Origin: Pseudomicrostroma phylloplanum
Taxonomy: Eukaryota > Basidiomycota > Exobasidiomycetes > Microstromatales
DNA: 64,000 nt
NCBI GenBank assembly: GCA_039545275.1
Contig: BCHS01000007.1
Location: forward strand, 496,001-560,000
Reading direction: 5' to 3'
The stretch's first letter is position 1. Each line of letters begins with the position of its first letter. The position numbers and the translations under genes are program-made. The notes beneath the pieces were generated by a model. That model saw only the letters and a list, made by a program, of their open reading frames with translations. It was not told where the DNA came from and searched no databases. This document shows positions 53,340-64,000 of this stretch, one piece after another.

Positions 53340-53572
53340 GGTATTGGAAAGGCCGGGAGAGTGTGGACAGCGAACAGCAATACAGACCATGTCACAACCG
53401 AATGGGCAGAAGTGACAATCCAGATATGTATATTCGATGCAGATGCAGCAGAGGAGATGAACGGTGAACAGTAGAGGGAGCAAGCCGTCAGCGTGCTCTG
53501 CTCTCGTCAGGGTATAAGTTTTACAGGTGATCAGAATCCGGCTCGCATCCTCTTCTCCTCAGCCCACTACTC

Positions 53573-56500
53573 TCAAGCTCGGGTCCCAAGCTTCCTCTTG
53601 GCAAGAGCAGCCATCAGCCCGCTTCCACCTCCCGCTCCTCCCCCGCCCAAGGCGCCCACACTCCCAGCGCCAGCAGGCGCGAGCGGTCTCCTCTCCTTTC
53701 CAGCGCCAGCGTCTGTCCCAGCGGCTGTCCCAGCAGGCAAGGGCGCAATGAGCTTCTTCTCCGAGCCAGGCATGAGCATGTCCACCCCAGAAGGCTTCAT
53801 CGTGCCCGCCGCGGTAGCAGAAGGGACGGCAAATGCGCCGACGGGTGTGCGACCAGTGTTGGTTCGATCTTGTAGGAAGGACTCGCCCTTGACTGGGGAC
53901 CTCCGCGCAGGTGTGAAGCGTCCTCCATCGGCAGCCTCTTCCCTGCGAGGCGTGGCGCGACTGCTCGGCTTGTAGGGACTTGAGGCGTGTGCGGGCTGGT
54001 AGATGGCACGAACGGATGTGGAGCTGGATGGAGGTTGCTCGGAAGGAGTCTCTTCCGGTGCGGAGCGCTTGCGGCTGCTGGCAAAGGAGGAGCTGATGGG
54101 AGAGAGGGCGGCAGTGCTTGATGGGTAGATGGGCGCTGGGTTGCTTCTTGGCGCAAAGGAAGGTGTGCGAGCTACCACTTCAGGAACCGCAACGGCCGCT
54201 TGGACCTGAACCGGCGCAGGCGCAGGTGATTGAGCAGCAGCAGCAGCTTGCAGAGCATCGATTTGCTTCTGCAGCGTCTTCATCCTGGAGGAGAGCTTCT
54301 TATTCTCCTTCAGTCCAGTCAAAATCCTTGTGTCCGCCTCCTCGATCTCGTCCGCCTTGGCAGTGAGCTCCTGCTCCATCTGCTCGATCCTCTCCTTGAG
54401 ATAGGATACCTCCTCGATGAGGTCCTCGCTTGCACCAGAAGCACCAGGCGCAGACTCATTGGTCGCCATGTCGCTTTCCAGTCGGCTGACCTCGGACTGG
54501 GCGCCCTTGAGCTGCGCTTCAACTCGCCTCAGCTCCCCTACGCTCTCCTGCAGACCGCGCTCGGCTTGCTGAAGCTTCGCCTTCAGGCTCTCGAGCTCCT
54601 CTTCGGTGAAGCGCTGGGCAGCCTTGCGACGCTTCATCTCGCCTTGCAGATCAGCCACTTCGGAAGACTTCATGATCGTCTCCCTCTCTGCGCTCTCCAG
54701 CTCTGCCTTGGCCTTCAGCACCTCCTCCTCAGCACGAGTAATCTCATCACGTAGCTTCTCGTTCTCGCTCTGGGCAGCCTGCAGACGTTCTTCGAGCATC
54801 TCCACGGTAGCCGCTGTGGATCTTGAGCGCTCTTGCTGCTCCTGCAGCTCAGCCAGCTCCTCCTTGAGGTTCCAGTACTCCTCGTTGCGCGATTTGATGT
54901 GCTCGTCTCGCTCCTCAATGGCCTTTTCGGCAGCGGCAAAGGCGGCTTGGCGGTCTGCAAGCTCCTCTTGTACGGAAGCAAGCTGGGATCGCGTCTCCTC
55001 AAGGGCTTGCTGAAGTTCTTGCTGCTGCTGACGGGAAGCATCCTCAGCAGTGGCTGCCCGACTCACGAGAGCGTCGTGCTGCTCCTGCAAAGTAGCTTTG
55101 CTGGCTTCCAGCTCTGAGATCACTGTGCCGAGTTTAGCAACATCCTCCGTCTGCACTTGAAGCTCCTCAGTGGCACGTTCAAGGTCGCGCTGAGCCTCTT
55201 GACTCTCCTTGACACTGGCGAGTGCCTGCACAAGTTCAGCCTGAAGCCGCTGAATGGCCTCACCGTGAGCCACCTCTATCGAAGCCGCCTGCTCCGTCAG
55301 GGCTGCGACCCGCTCTTCGAGTGCTCGGACGACCTCAGCATCAGCTCTGGCCGGGACTTGACCCTTGAGTGCATCCAACTCTGCTGCCCTTGCGTCCTTC
55401 TCGGCCTCCACCTGGCTGAGACGCTCCGTGAGAGCCTCAGCATCTTTGCGAGCCAGGCTCAGACTTTCCTCGGAGTTTTGAAGGTCCTGAACAACCTCAT
55501 TCTTGTCTTCCTGAAGGGCCTCCACCCGAGCTTCGACCTCAGCGAGTTGACTCTCGAGGCGAGCAATGCAGTTTTTGTCCTCGTTGCGTTCGTCATCGTG
55601 CGTCGATCGGAGGTCTGTCAGCTGCTGTTCGAGCTCCTGCCTCTCCTGTTGCATCTGGGCAAGGGCAGACTCCAGCTCATTAGACGCGCTGGTAGTCTCT
55701 ACATGCGATGCATCGCTGGCCTTGAGTGTCGCCACCTCGGCCACGATCTCATCGTGGCTGGACTGAAGCTCGGCGAGAGCCTGCTCACGCTCCCGCAACG
55801 AGGCGCGGACTTCATCCAGACTGCTCTGCCTTTGAGCGACCTCGCTCTGCAACTCTGCAACGCGACCTTCCTGCTGTGCGAGCTCGAGACGGAGCGTAGC
55901 GTCCTCCTCCTGCTCGGGCTCGGCAGTAGCTTCTATGCGGGACAGCTCAGCATTCCTTTCTTCGAAAGTAGCAGCCTTGTCCATCTCTTCTTGCAGGCGT
56001 TGCGCCGTCTCCTTCAGAGCCTCGTTCGCCTCATCAGCTTCAGCTCTGACATTCTTGAGTACCTCGGCCTGCTCCTTGAGAGAGGCGTCGAGCTTCTGCT
56101 GCAGAGTAGCCAGCTCATTTTCGACGTCGACCTTCTCCTCCATGAGCTCTTCGTAATCTTCCTCAGCCATGGAGAGCTGTGTGGCCAGATTCTCAAGCTT
56201 GAGCTGGTGCGAGCCAATCTGCTCTTCGCGACGAAGGACCCTGCCTTCGAGCTCAGCGATCTTTGCGTGTAGCTTGGCAACTATCCTTGAGGAGTCGTCG
56301 CTGTGGTGGGTAGCCTTTGAAGTCAGGGATGCCACAGCTTGAGCACGCTCGGAAGCATCTTGAAGCCACTGCCTGCAGTCCGCTAGGCTAGCTTGCGTCT
56401 CCCCGGTCATTGAAGTCCACTCCTGATAGCTACCTCGTTCAGCGTCAAGACCACCCTCGAAATGGCCTAGCAGGACCTCTTCACCTTGCAACAGCGCCTC

Positions 56501-59449
56501 TGCTTGTTCGACTGCGCGTCGCTTGGTCTCAAGGTCCGTCAGCTCTTGGCGTTTCGAGAGGAGCTCTTGCATAAGATCAGCAACATCTTCCGCTCGTGCA
56601 TTGGCGGCCTCGAGTTGCGACTGCAGGTCAGCTTTTGAGGCTTCGCTAGACGCGAGAGTGCTTTCCAGTCGACCCTCAGTCTCAGAGAGGGTAGTCTGCG
56701 CTGACTCCAGCTGCTGCTCAAGCTGAGTTAGGTCAGCCTCGAGCTGTACAATGCGGTCCTGGAGCTGTTGAACGGCTAGGTCTTTTTCGGCGATCAAGGC
56801 CGCCTGATCCGCATCAGCCTGGCGCTTCCTTTCTGCTATGGCCTCCGCAAGCTGGGTCTCAGCCTCGCTCAACTTGACAGAAAGCTGCTCCGCGTCGGCT
56901 GACTTGCCAGCGAGCTCGGCCTGCAGTGCTCGCACATTGGCGCTTCGCTCAGCATTGACGAAGCTTTGCTGCTCCTCTGACTGCTCTATAGACTCCCTGA
57001 TGAGCTCGATTTGGTCCAGCAAGTCTTCATCGAAGGAACGCTGAAGCTGCTTACCTCCAGGGGTAGCGAAGAAGTGCTTTGACTTGAACAGGCTGGCAAT
57101 CGGCGTCGATGCGACATCCAGGCTGACTCCGGAGCGATAGGTACTACCCTTCTTGACCGGCGTAGAAAGAGAGATATCCGCATCGGCAACCATGGCAGCA
57201 CCACGACGGGCCATGAACGCCGTGATGCGCTTGAGCTGCCTTTTGCCCAGATCCAGCTCATCTTCGCGTCTCTTCAAGCTAGCCCGGAGCTCCTGAAGTT
57301 GCTCGTCTCGAGCGTCCAGCTGAGCGCGCAGTTGATCCAGGCTGGCATCGACGCTGCCTTCGAAGTTGGCTGACGCGCGAAGGACGTCAATCTCGAGCGA
57401 AGCCTCTTTGGCCCGGTGCCTCAACCTGGAAACCTCGGCCGTGAGATGCTTCACCTCTGCCTCCTTCATTCTCAGCTGCCGAGTGTCCTCCTCTGCAAGA
57501 GCGTCGGCTTGCTCCAGTGCCGTCTCTTTGTCGGCCAGGTCCGCTTTGACATCTTCTAGCTCCGAGCGAAGTTCTTCGAGTTCGAGAGCAAGATGTTGGG
57601 AATCGGTGGTCTGCGCATCTCCATTGCGTGAATTTGCACCAGCGAGCTCTGACTTCTCCAGCTCGCGTCGCAGAAGCTCGCATTCGGACTCGACGTCACG
57701 CCTTTCGCGCTCAAGCCCAGATACCTTGCGCTCGAGCTCAGCGACACTCCCTTGAAGCTCGTTGCAGAAGTTGTCAAGCTCAGCGTACTCCTCAGTAAGC
57801 TGGGCAACCCGCTCGAAATTCGCTTCGTCCTGATCGTTAGGCGAAGATTGAGCCCCTTCGCGCGCCACCAGCAGAGCCTCCCTACTCTCTTGTAGTTGCA
57901 CGCGAGTCGAATCGAGTTGCTTGCTGAGTTCCTCAATGGTGTCCTGTCGCCTCGCCAGCTCTTGCCTGAGCTCTGGGACTCCCTCGTCTGAGTCTGGGGT
58001 GGGCTGCGATGCTTGCAGGCGCTCAATCTCGTCTTCGAGGTCGCCAACTTCCCTCTTCAGAGTATCGCGCTCGGCGGTCACTTGGGACAGAGAACGGCGG
58101 ATCTCTCTCAGAATCCGTGTCTCGCTCTGTTGTCCGTTTGCAGTCATGCTTGCTGTAGCGCTCGTATTCTCGTCTTGCGACGAAGCTGCAGGTGGCGTCC
58201 TTTGAGCGGCGTTGGCGACTTGCTCCCGGAGTGAGGAAACCTCTAGCTCAAGGCCGTCGGAGCGGTCTGAGGCTTGTGACAGCTGAGACCTCAGGCTAGC
58301 GAGCTCATGTTGAGAGCCAGGCCCGACAGAGCCTTGGAACTTCTTGCTCTCCTGTAGTTGACGTTCGAGTTGCGACTTTGCGGCTTCGAGATCTCCGGCT
58401 CGCCTTTCTGCCGTGTCGAGCCTCTTCTCGCACGCCTCGACCTCTTTCGCCAAACTGTCACATTCGTCTTTCTTCCACTTGAGGTCCTCTTGCAGCTCTC
58501 TCAGCTGTGTCTGCAATTCGGCAGCAACTTTCTCGCCTTGCCTCTCCTTGGCCAAGACTTCGTTGCTGGCCTTGAGAACCTCTTTCTCGGCCTTTGCAGC
58601 GCGAGCTTCAAGTTTAGTAAGGTCGGAGCGAGCTTCATCGTAGAGGTTCTGGAGATCTTGCAGCTGGGCGCGCGACGCATTTGTCGCTGATGATGCTGAT
58701 GCTGAGGAGGCTCCAGACACCGAGGACGCCCGGCCTCGTCGGGCGGGCCCACGTTGTGGTGTCAGATCGTTTGAGCCAGGCGGGCTGGTAGAAGAGGAGG
58801 CGAAAGCGGATGCAGACGGAGACCGCAATCGAATATTCTCAGCTTTGAGTAGAGCCAGTTCATCCTCCAGAGCGGCAGTCTTAGCTAGAGTGTCGGCATT
58901 GCCGCGGCTGCTGGACTGTGATGTCTGTTCTCTCCGCCTGGCCTCCTCCTCCTTGTCCGAAAGCCTCGATTCGAGATTCTTGACCTTGTCTTCAAGCTTC
59001 TTCTTCTGCTCCATCTCTTGCCTCAGCTGCGTATCCAGCGCCAAGTCTCTCCTCTGCTCCTCAGTCTTGCGTCCTTTGAGGTCTTGGTTGTAACGCTCCT
59101 CGGCCTTCGCTAGCGCTTGTTGCAAGTTGCTCTTCTCTACATTCTGCCTATTGAAGTCTGATTGCAGTCGGCTCAGGGCAGCCTCCGCTTGTGTTGCTCT
59201 GCTGGCGTCTTGCGAGGCACTTGTGCTGAGCGTGGAGAGCTTGTTGGTGAGCTCCGAGACCTGCCGTTGTGCGGCCGTCTTCTCCGACTCGAGGAGGCCA
59301 ATACGGAGGTCTGGAGAGCAAAGGCGGATATGGTGGTGAGCACGTAGCGCGTAAGGCAGGGCTGTGAGGTCCTTTTCTTACTCACCCTGGGATGTGATTT
59401 GCTTCTTGAGCTTCTTCACTTCGCCGTTGTCCTCCTCAAAGAATGCCAT
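53573..59449 (-). CDS. Giant coiled-coil protein, family not recognised
   Basis: Two exons (59449-59386, 59310-53573) give 1933 aa. After a short start (MAFFEEDNGEVKKLKKQITS) almost the whole protein is predicted coiled coil, rich in E/L/Q/A/R/K heptads. Breaks occur at a Ser/Pro-rich segment (about 160-215) and at about residues 680-740, which hold TPVKKG and FKSKHFFATPGGKQLQRSFD before coil resumes. The last 200 residues are disordered and basic with Ser/Pro sites (RTPSFAPR, SPVKGESFLQDRTNTGRTPV), ending in Gly/Ala and KRKLGTRA. No motor, kinase or SMC head is present. The layout suggests a spindle-pole, kinetochore, septation or tether scaffold with cell-cycle kinase sites, but I cannot name a family. 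Large antisense frames inside it are shadows. Confidence 0.7.
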
Positions 59450-59917
59450 GATGGGTGAGCGGCTGCCGGATCAGCGCTTTGAGCGGATGTCGTATATAGG
59501 GGCGGCAACGCGCCAGGAGCAGGCAGACGCGAAAGGGAAGAAAAGAATGTGATGGCTACGAGTGCCGTGTTACCGAAGGAGGCCGGGGTCTGGGAAAGGG
59601 TATAGAGCAGTCGAATCCGCTTTGGGCTGTTGCGGTCTGGAAGTATTGGGACAAGGTGTAGTGAGTAAGTGACAGGCGAGTGGAACAAGAGGGCGGCTTC
59701 CGTGCCCTGCGCCTTTGCATGCCTTGGCTCGCGGCCGTGCATTGGGATCAACACGCCAAAACACGCACAGGAGATTCCCTCACGTTGCTCGGCGGAGTCA
59801 GAATCCCCAGAAGCACAGGGTGACGGAAGTGGCCACGCGTCTCTCTCCTCCACCGTCAACCACTTCTTCCTGTGAGCCCCTCTAGTCACCACAAGCATAT
59901 ACCCACGCATCAACACC
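59450..59917. promoter_or_regulatory. Divergent promoter between the coiled-coil gene and the next gene
   Basis: About 470 bp between start codons. A TATATA word lies at about 59491. The 221-codon minus-strand frame across this region has no family features and overlaps the next gene. No gene recognised. Confidence 0.5.
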
Positions 59918-61242
59918 ATGCCCTCGATATCCCTTGCACCGCCCAACCTACCGCTACCGTCAGTCTTGCTGAGGCAGATCAGGTCTTCCTGCGCCGAAGC
60001 GACCAAGGCAGCTGGCATCCGCATCGACGAAGCCCGTCTCTCGGCCCTCCTTGCATCCTCCTCCCCTCTCCCGTCAGCCACCTCTAAAGATTACTCCCTC
60101 GCCTTCCCCCTCAAGTGGGACTCCACATCACATGAAGTCAACTTTCTCTCCCTACTCGCAGTCCTCTCCGTCCTCTCGCCCAGCGAAGCTCTGCTAAGGC
60201 AGCTACCGAACACACCGAGCTCCTCGTCTCTCCCGCGGCACCTCCTTCTAGGGCTCTACCTCTCTGCGCCGCCCTCGAATCATGCAAGCGCCCCCTCTCC
60301 GCTCTCATCGGCGCATGTTGCCGGGCTCAAAGATGGAGAAGTGGCAGATATAGTGGGCCTGAAGATCCACCAGGAGAAGAGGGTGGAGCATATACCCGTG
60401 GCAACGCTAGCAGAGAGGGGCGGGCCAGGCAGTGAGGTTGTCAGTCGAATGAGGGAGACGCTCAATCGAGTCGGCGACCGCTGCGTGGAGAACCGCTATG
60501 TCGATCTGGGCGCATTTGTTGCTGAGACTTTGGGACAGTGTAAGAGCATTGCTGCTGGTAAAGGCGAAGAGGAAGCTGTTGGGCACTTTGTCAATCGGGT
60601 GAGTGGAGAGGAACTAAGACGGCTCAAGAGAGTTGATATGCTTCAATGTCCCTAACAACTCCTGCTCGTCTCTCTCAGCTCGTCTCCTTCCTTCCAATAG
60701 ACACGACCGATGCATGCACACTTTCGGAAGACACACAAGTGCACGTCTACAGCAATGCCCTCTTCCTCCTCCTCTCCCTCACGCTCCGCTTCGGTCCCTC
60801 CTCTTCTTCCTCCTCCGCTCTCCCCTGGTTGCCCTCTCCCTCCATCTTCCCTCTTCTGGCGGACGGACATCTCCCTGTCCTGCTAGCACGACGAGGCGTC
60901 TTGGATCTGAGCGAATGTACCGATCGCAAATTGCGCACCTGGGGGGAGTGGGCCTCGGCTCCCACCCAAAGCGTCGTCGGATCGAGTGAGCGAGCTCGAG
61001 AGCCTGCCCTCTCATCGGACCAGGCGCACCTATTACGAGCCGCCTCGATCCACGCAGGCGAGCTTCTCCGGTCCAAGGTCGCAGGACCAGGAGCAGGGGC
61101 TGGGACAGGGGTAGGTCAAGAGGACGTGGGAGGAAGCGTGCTGGACTTTGATGCTTTTCTGCGCAGGGAAGGAGCAGGTGCGGACGAAGGGAGGGGTCTG
61201 CTGGTCGAGGAGCGTGAGATCGAGAAGTGCGGGAAGTGGTAG
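59918..61242 (+). CDS. Conserved protein resembling the queuosine-salvage (DUF2419) family
   Basis: Two exons (59918-60598, 60679-61242) give 414 aa. Recognisable blocks are SLAFPLKWDSTSHEVNFLSL (about residues 58-77), GLKIHQEKR, RMRETLNRVGDRC with VDLGAFVAETLGQCKS, FVNRLVSFLP at the exon join and IFPLLADGHLPVLLARRGVL in exon 2. The spacing (NFL motif, a LN-x-x-G helix, an L-V-x-x-x-P helix, then an ADxxLP segment) is reminiscent of the fungal and animal queuosine salvage proteins (Qng1/C9orf64), which release queuine from queuosine monophosphate. Many positions differ: the expected aromatic-rich LNFSFW is LSVLSPS. A divergent or different family is therefore possible, and I rate the function as tentative. 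No signal peptide or TM is visible. Confidence 0.6.
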
Positions 61243-61373
61243 TTGAAGCCAAAGCCAAAGACAAAGCCAGTGGACTGTTGCAATGAGAAGAGCAACTGAT
61301 ACATTGATACTGAATGACTGCGTCTGCTTAGATGAATGCCAAAAACTGTCCTACCGGCTAGCTTACTGCTGTA

Positions 61374-62774
61374 TCAATCCACCTCCATCGACCCAGTAGC
61401 AGCAGCTCCAGCTCCAGCAGGCTTCTTGCCCTTGGGCCTTTGCCTCTTCTTCTGACCTGCTGCCGCCACCTTCTGACCAGCCGTACTGCCAGCGGATGCT
61501 CCGGTTGCGGCGGCCTTCTTGGCGACCTTCTTTGACTTTTGTGCTTGTAGAGATGCGCTATTGTGAGGAAGGTGGAGGGATGACTTTGTCAGTTTGCTGA
61601 CTTGCAAAGGCCTCAATTTGGATCCACGTTGCTACTCACAGGTCGCTCTTGGCGGCTCCGGCCCCCTTGACCTCTCCCAGCCTCTGTGCCAATGGCAATC
61701 CACCCAGCCTCGACTGCAACGATTGTGTCTGCTGGGTCTTAGGTCCCTTAGGTGCCGCCGATGGCAGCAACACGACAGTAGCACCATTGGCTCCCCTCCT
61801 TCCCGCTGTGGGCTGCACCTGCGCCTGAGCAGTCGCGACCTGTCTCCTCTCCTTTGCCGTCAATGGCCGCGTCTGCAGTAGCTCCCTAGGAGCAACGGCT
61901 GATCCTCGTGGAATAGGAACGGGGGCCTTTTGCACGACGGCTACGTCTTGCTTGAAGAGCTCCTTGACTCGCTGGTTGCCACCTCCGCGACCTCCTGCGC
62001 CTGAGCGCGGTCCGAGGGGTGTGGAAGACGAAGTGGTGGGTGCGGGCGAAGGCGCGGCTGACGAGAGACTCATGGCATCGTCTGTCCTGGCTCTGCTGGG
62101 GCCAGTAGGTGTAGAGAGTGCGGTTGTGTCTTCCTCGATGATGACGCTCAGAATGCGCCCGTCAGCAAGAGCTCGATCCAGCTGCTCGACGGCCTTCTTG
62201 GCTCCGGCCCTCTCCTCGAAGAGCACCTCGAAAGAGACGCTGCCGGCATCGGCAGAGCGCCTTTCCTTGACGCGGATGATGTCTCCGAATTGCAGGAAGG
62301 TCTGGCGCACATCTTCGGCAGAGGTCCCCTTGGCCAGGTTGGACACGAGAGCTTGTGTAGGAATGCTCGAGGAACCACGAATGCTCAGTTGAGAAGGCGC
62401 CTGTTGGGGCTGCTGCTGCTGCTGTTGCGGCGTGAAGCTGCCCTGGGATGAGCCGTTGCGCTGGGGAGTGGGGCGCTGAAGAGGGCAATGGAACCCGGAC
62501 CGCATCAGTGAGCTGTCATGTTGGCAGAAGTCGCCATGGTTGGGTGTTCCTAGGCTTGAACGACGTCCATAGCTGATGATAGTGAAAGCATCGTTCCCGC
62601 CTCGTCGCGAAGCCCTTGTGGTGCCGACCGGACAAGCTATCTCCACAGCGTGCTTCCGTCGTTGCAACTCACCGAGTACGGAGCGGCGTTCTGTCGGGCG
62701 AAGCCACCACTGGCAGATCTGTAGGGCCCCCTTCCACCACCACCTCCTCTGTTCCTCTGGTTGTCTGCGTACAT
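61374..62774 (-). CDS. Small RRM protein, possibly ALY/REF-like
   Basis: Three exons (62774-62673, 62475-61640, 61557-61374) give 373 aa. The N-terminus is RGG-like (NRGGGGGRGPYRS), then Gln-rich. One RRM lies at about residues 75-150: ALVSNLAKGTSAEDVRQTFL, FGDIIRVKE, VSFEVLFEERAGAKKAVEQL and LADGRILSVII. The ALVSNL and FEERAGAKKAVEQL cores recall ALY/REF export adaptors, but the second RNP1 aromatic is absent and the usual C-terminal LDxELDxY helix is not seen. The tail is basic and Lys/Ala-rich (KSKKVAKKAAATG, KKRQRPKGKKP) and likely nuclear. Exon 1 start MYADNQRNRG is chosen because splicing to RPTPQRNGS keeps frame and supplies the RGG start. It diverges from SKP1 across about 290 bp. Confidence 0.65.
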
Positions 62775-63060
62775 GTTGTTGTTGGATATGAGACAGATGG
62801 CAGAGTGATGGAGAGAAGACCTTTGTAGGATGGATCGATGGCTTTGCCTCGGAAGGTGCCAGGAGCGTGGGAGCAGGGCTTCGCGTTGTTGGCTTCCACT
62901 CCGCGCGACACAGGCGAGGCGAGGCGGAGGCGGCCTGAGCACAGTTCCACCCGCGTCCCTTCCGTGCGATCTCAAGGAAGGTGGTCTAGCAGCAATCCAG
63001 CCTCGTCCCTGCTACTCCTCGCACCATACCACAACCCACACACAACACTCCTCGCCCAAG

Positions 63061-64000
63061 ATGGTCGTACTAGAGACTTCCGACAGCGAGCGATTCACCG
63101 TTGACAAGGACGTCGCCGAGCGATCCGTCCTCATCAAGCAGATGCTCGACGGTGAGTACGAGTCTCCTGCGCAATGTGGAGCTGCCTGAGCTGTACGATG
63201 CCACGATACGAGGCAAGCCTGGCTACGAGAGACCATCCGTGTCCAAGCGAACGTCGCTCCACGTGCTTCAGAGAGGAATACTTATTGTGCAAATGCTCTG
63301 TACTGACCCGTCTGCTTGTCTTCTCTCCCGACTTTGCTTCTGGGATGGCCCCTTCGCTACGCTATCTTGTCTAAACCTCATAGATCTTGGAGACACCGAC
63401 AACCCCATTCCACTGCCCAACGTCACCTCGAATGTCTTGAAGAAGGTGAGAATTGGCGCTCAGCTGCCCCAAAGTTGATGTAAAGGACATCCGGAGTGGG
63501 GAAGCCATGCTGCTAGACGCAGGCCTCCGATGCCTTCTTCAGCCGAGAAGCGCAGAATAGAAATTCGAGACTGATTGCGCATGTCCTTTCGCTCTGTAAC
63601 AGGTTCTTGAATACTGTGGACACCACAGAAACGACCCGGCTCCCCCTGCTGACGAAGCTGAGGAGTCGCGAAAGAGGACAACCGACATCTCTGAATGGGA
63701 CCAGAAGTTCATCTCCGTCGACCAAGAGATGCTGTTCGAGATCATCCTGGCTGCCAACTACCTCGACATCAAGCCCTTGCTCGACGTCGGCTGTAAGACG
63801 GTGTGAGTAGGTGTGAAGCAAGACACATTTGCGAGGCCAAGAGGGAGGTCACACCTGCATGTACTGACGCGGCTCTGTGCATTCTTCCACGACAGTGCAA
63901 ACATGATCAAGGGCAAGACGCCTGAAGAAATCCGCCGCCTTTTCAACATCCAGAACGATTTCACACCTGAGGAAGAGGCGCAGATCAGGAAAGAGAACGA
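63061..64000 (+). CDS. SKP1: SKP1, SCF ubiquitin ligase adaptor (last codons outside window)
   Basis: Four exons: 63061-63151, 63384-63445, 63603-63802, 63896-beyond 64000. Skp1 links cullin-1 to F-box proteins in SCF E3 ligases and also sits in kinetochore and RAVE complexes. Visible blocks: [70 protein letters not shown] and [20 protein letters not shown] followed by [15 protein letters not shown]. Normally about five more residues (the conserved acidic/Arg end) would follow, so only a few codons are missing. Splice sites are canonical and all joins keep phase. The short insertion after [15 protein letters not shown] is typical of fungal Skp1. Confidence 0.95.

Noticed and set aside
55157..56272. 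371-codon plus-strand ORF
   Set aside because: Antisense shadow of the coiled-coil gene; L/S-rich with no domain.
59416..60081. 221-codon minus-strand ORF
   Set aside because: Spans the divergent promoter and the start of the next gene; no family resemblance.
1..64000. tRNA, rRNA, transposon, CRISPR or phage features
   Set aside because: None seen on either strand; the window is compact nuclear coding DNA.

Overview
This is nuclear DNA from a fungus, most likely a basidiomycete. It is GC-rich and holds 25 densely packed protein genes. Most have one to three short introns (roughly 50-110 nt) with GTGAGT/GTAAGT donors. Protein features point the same way: an Sso1-type syntaxin, a Trk-type K+ transporter, a Pil1 eisosome domain, a Nup98-Nup96 precursor and a HAC1/XBP1-type bZIP. 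A smut-like lineage (Ustilaginomycotina) is my best guess, but nothing in the sequence proves it. I see no rRNA, tRNA, transposon or CRISPR array.

Layout. 1-13.2 kb, all minus strand: an RRM protein with WG repeats (3' end outside the window), NUS1, the four-RRM protein MRN1, a HAC1/XBP1 bZIP gene and the THO subunit HPR1/THOC1. 13.4-22.9 kb: SEN15 (+), BFR2/AATF (-), TRK1 (-), a ten-exon ELO elongase (+). 23.8-26.1 kb: ribosomal protein genes RPS15 (-) and RPP2 (+), divergent. 26.4-35.1 kb, minus strand: a Pil1-domain/thiamine pyrophosphokinase fusion, the plasma-membrane syntaxin SSO1, and a REB1/TTF1-like Myb protein. 35.4-46.6 kb: SYM1/Mpv17 (+), a possible ORC6 (-), an unknown two-TM protein (+), PP1 inhibitor YPI1 (-), Nup98-Nup96 (+). 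46.8-53.3 kb: spliceosomal ATPases PRP16 (-) and PRP28 (+) sharing a promoter of about 180 bp. 53.6-64 kb: a 1933-residue coiled-coil protein (-), a conserved protein resembling the queuosine-salvage family (+), a small RRM protein (-), and SKP1 (+, last few codons outside the window).

The genes are mostly housekeeping: RNA processing and export (HPR1, SEN15, BFR2, PRP16, PRP28, Nup98-96, MRN1), translation (RPS15, RPP2), membrane and secretory physiology (NUS1, HAC1, ELO, SSO1, TRK1, Pil1 domain) and cell-cycle control (YPI1, SKP1, possible ORC6). NUS1, HAC1, ELO and SSO1 all bear on the secretory pathway, but I see no evidence that they form a cluster.

Two observations stand out. First, the HAC1-like gene carries what looks like a complete IRE1-type, non-spliceosomal intron of exactly 26 nt. 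The 5' cut site sits in a 7-nt hairpin loop, a 10-bp inverted repeat brackets the whole element, and removing 26 nt switches translation into an acidic second frame. Second, an eisosome Pil1 domain and a thiamine pyrophosphokinase are encoded in one uninterrupted frame. The RRM/WG-repeat protein at the left edge is a weaker candidate for an Argonaute-hook protein. Exon boundaries were worked out by eye from splice consensus, phase and family conservation. All proposed joins keep the frame.
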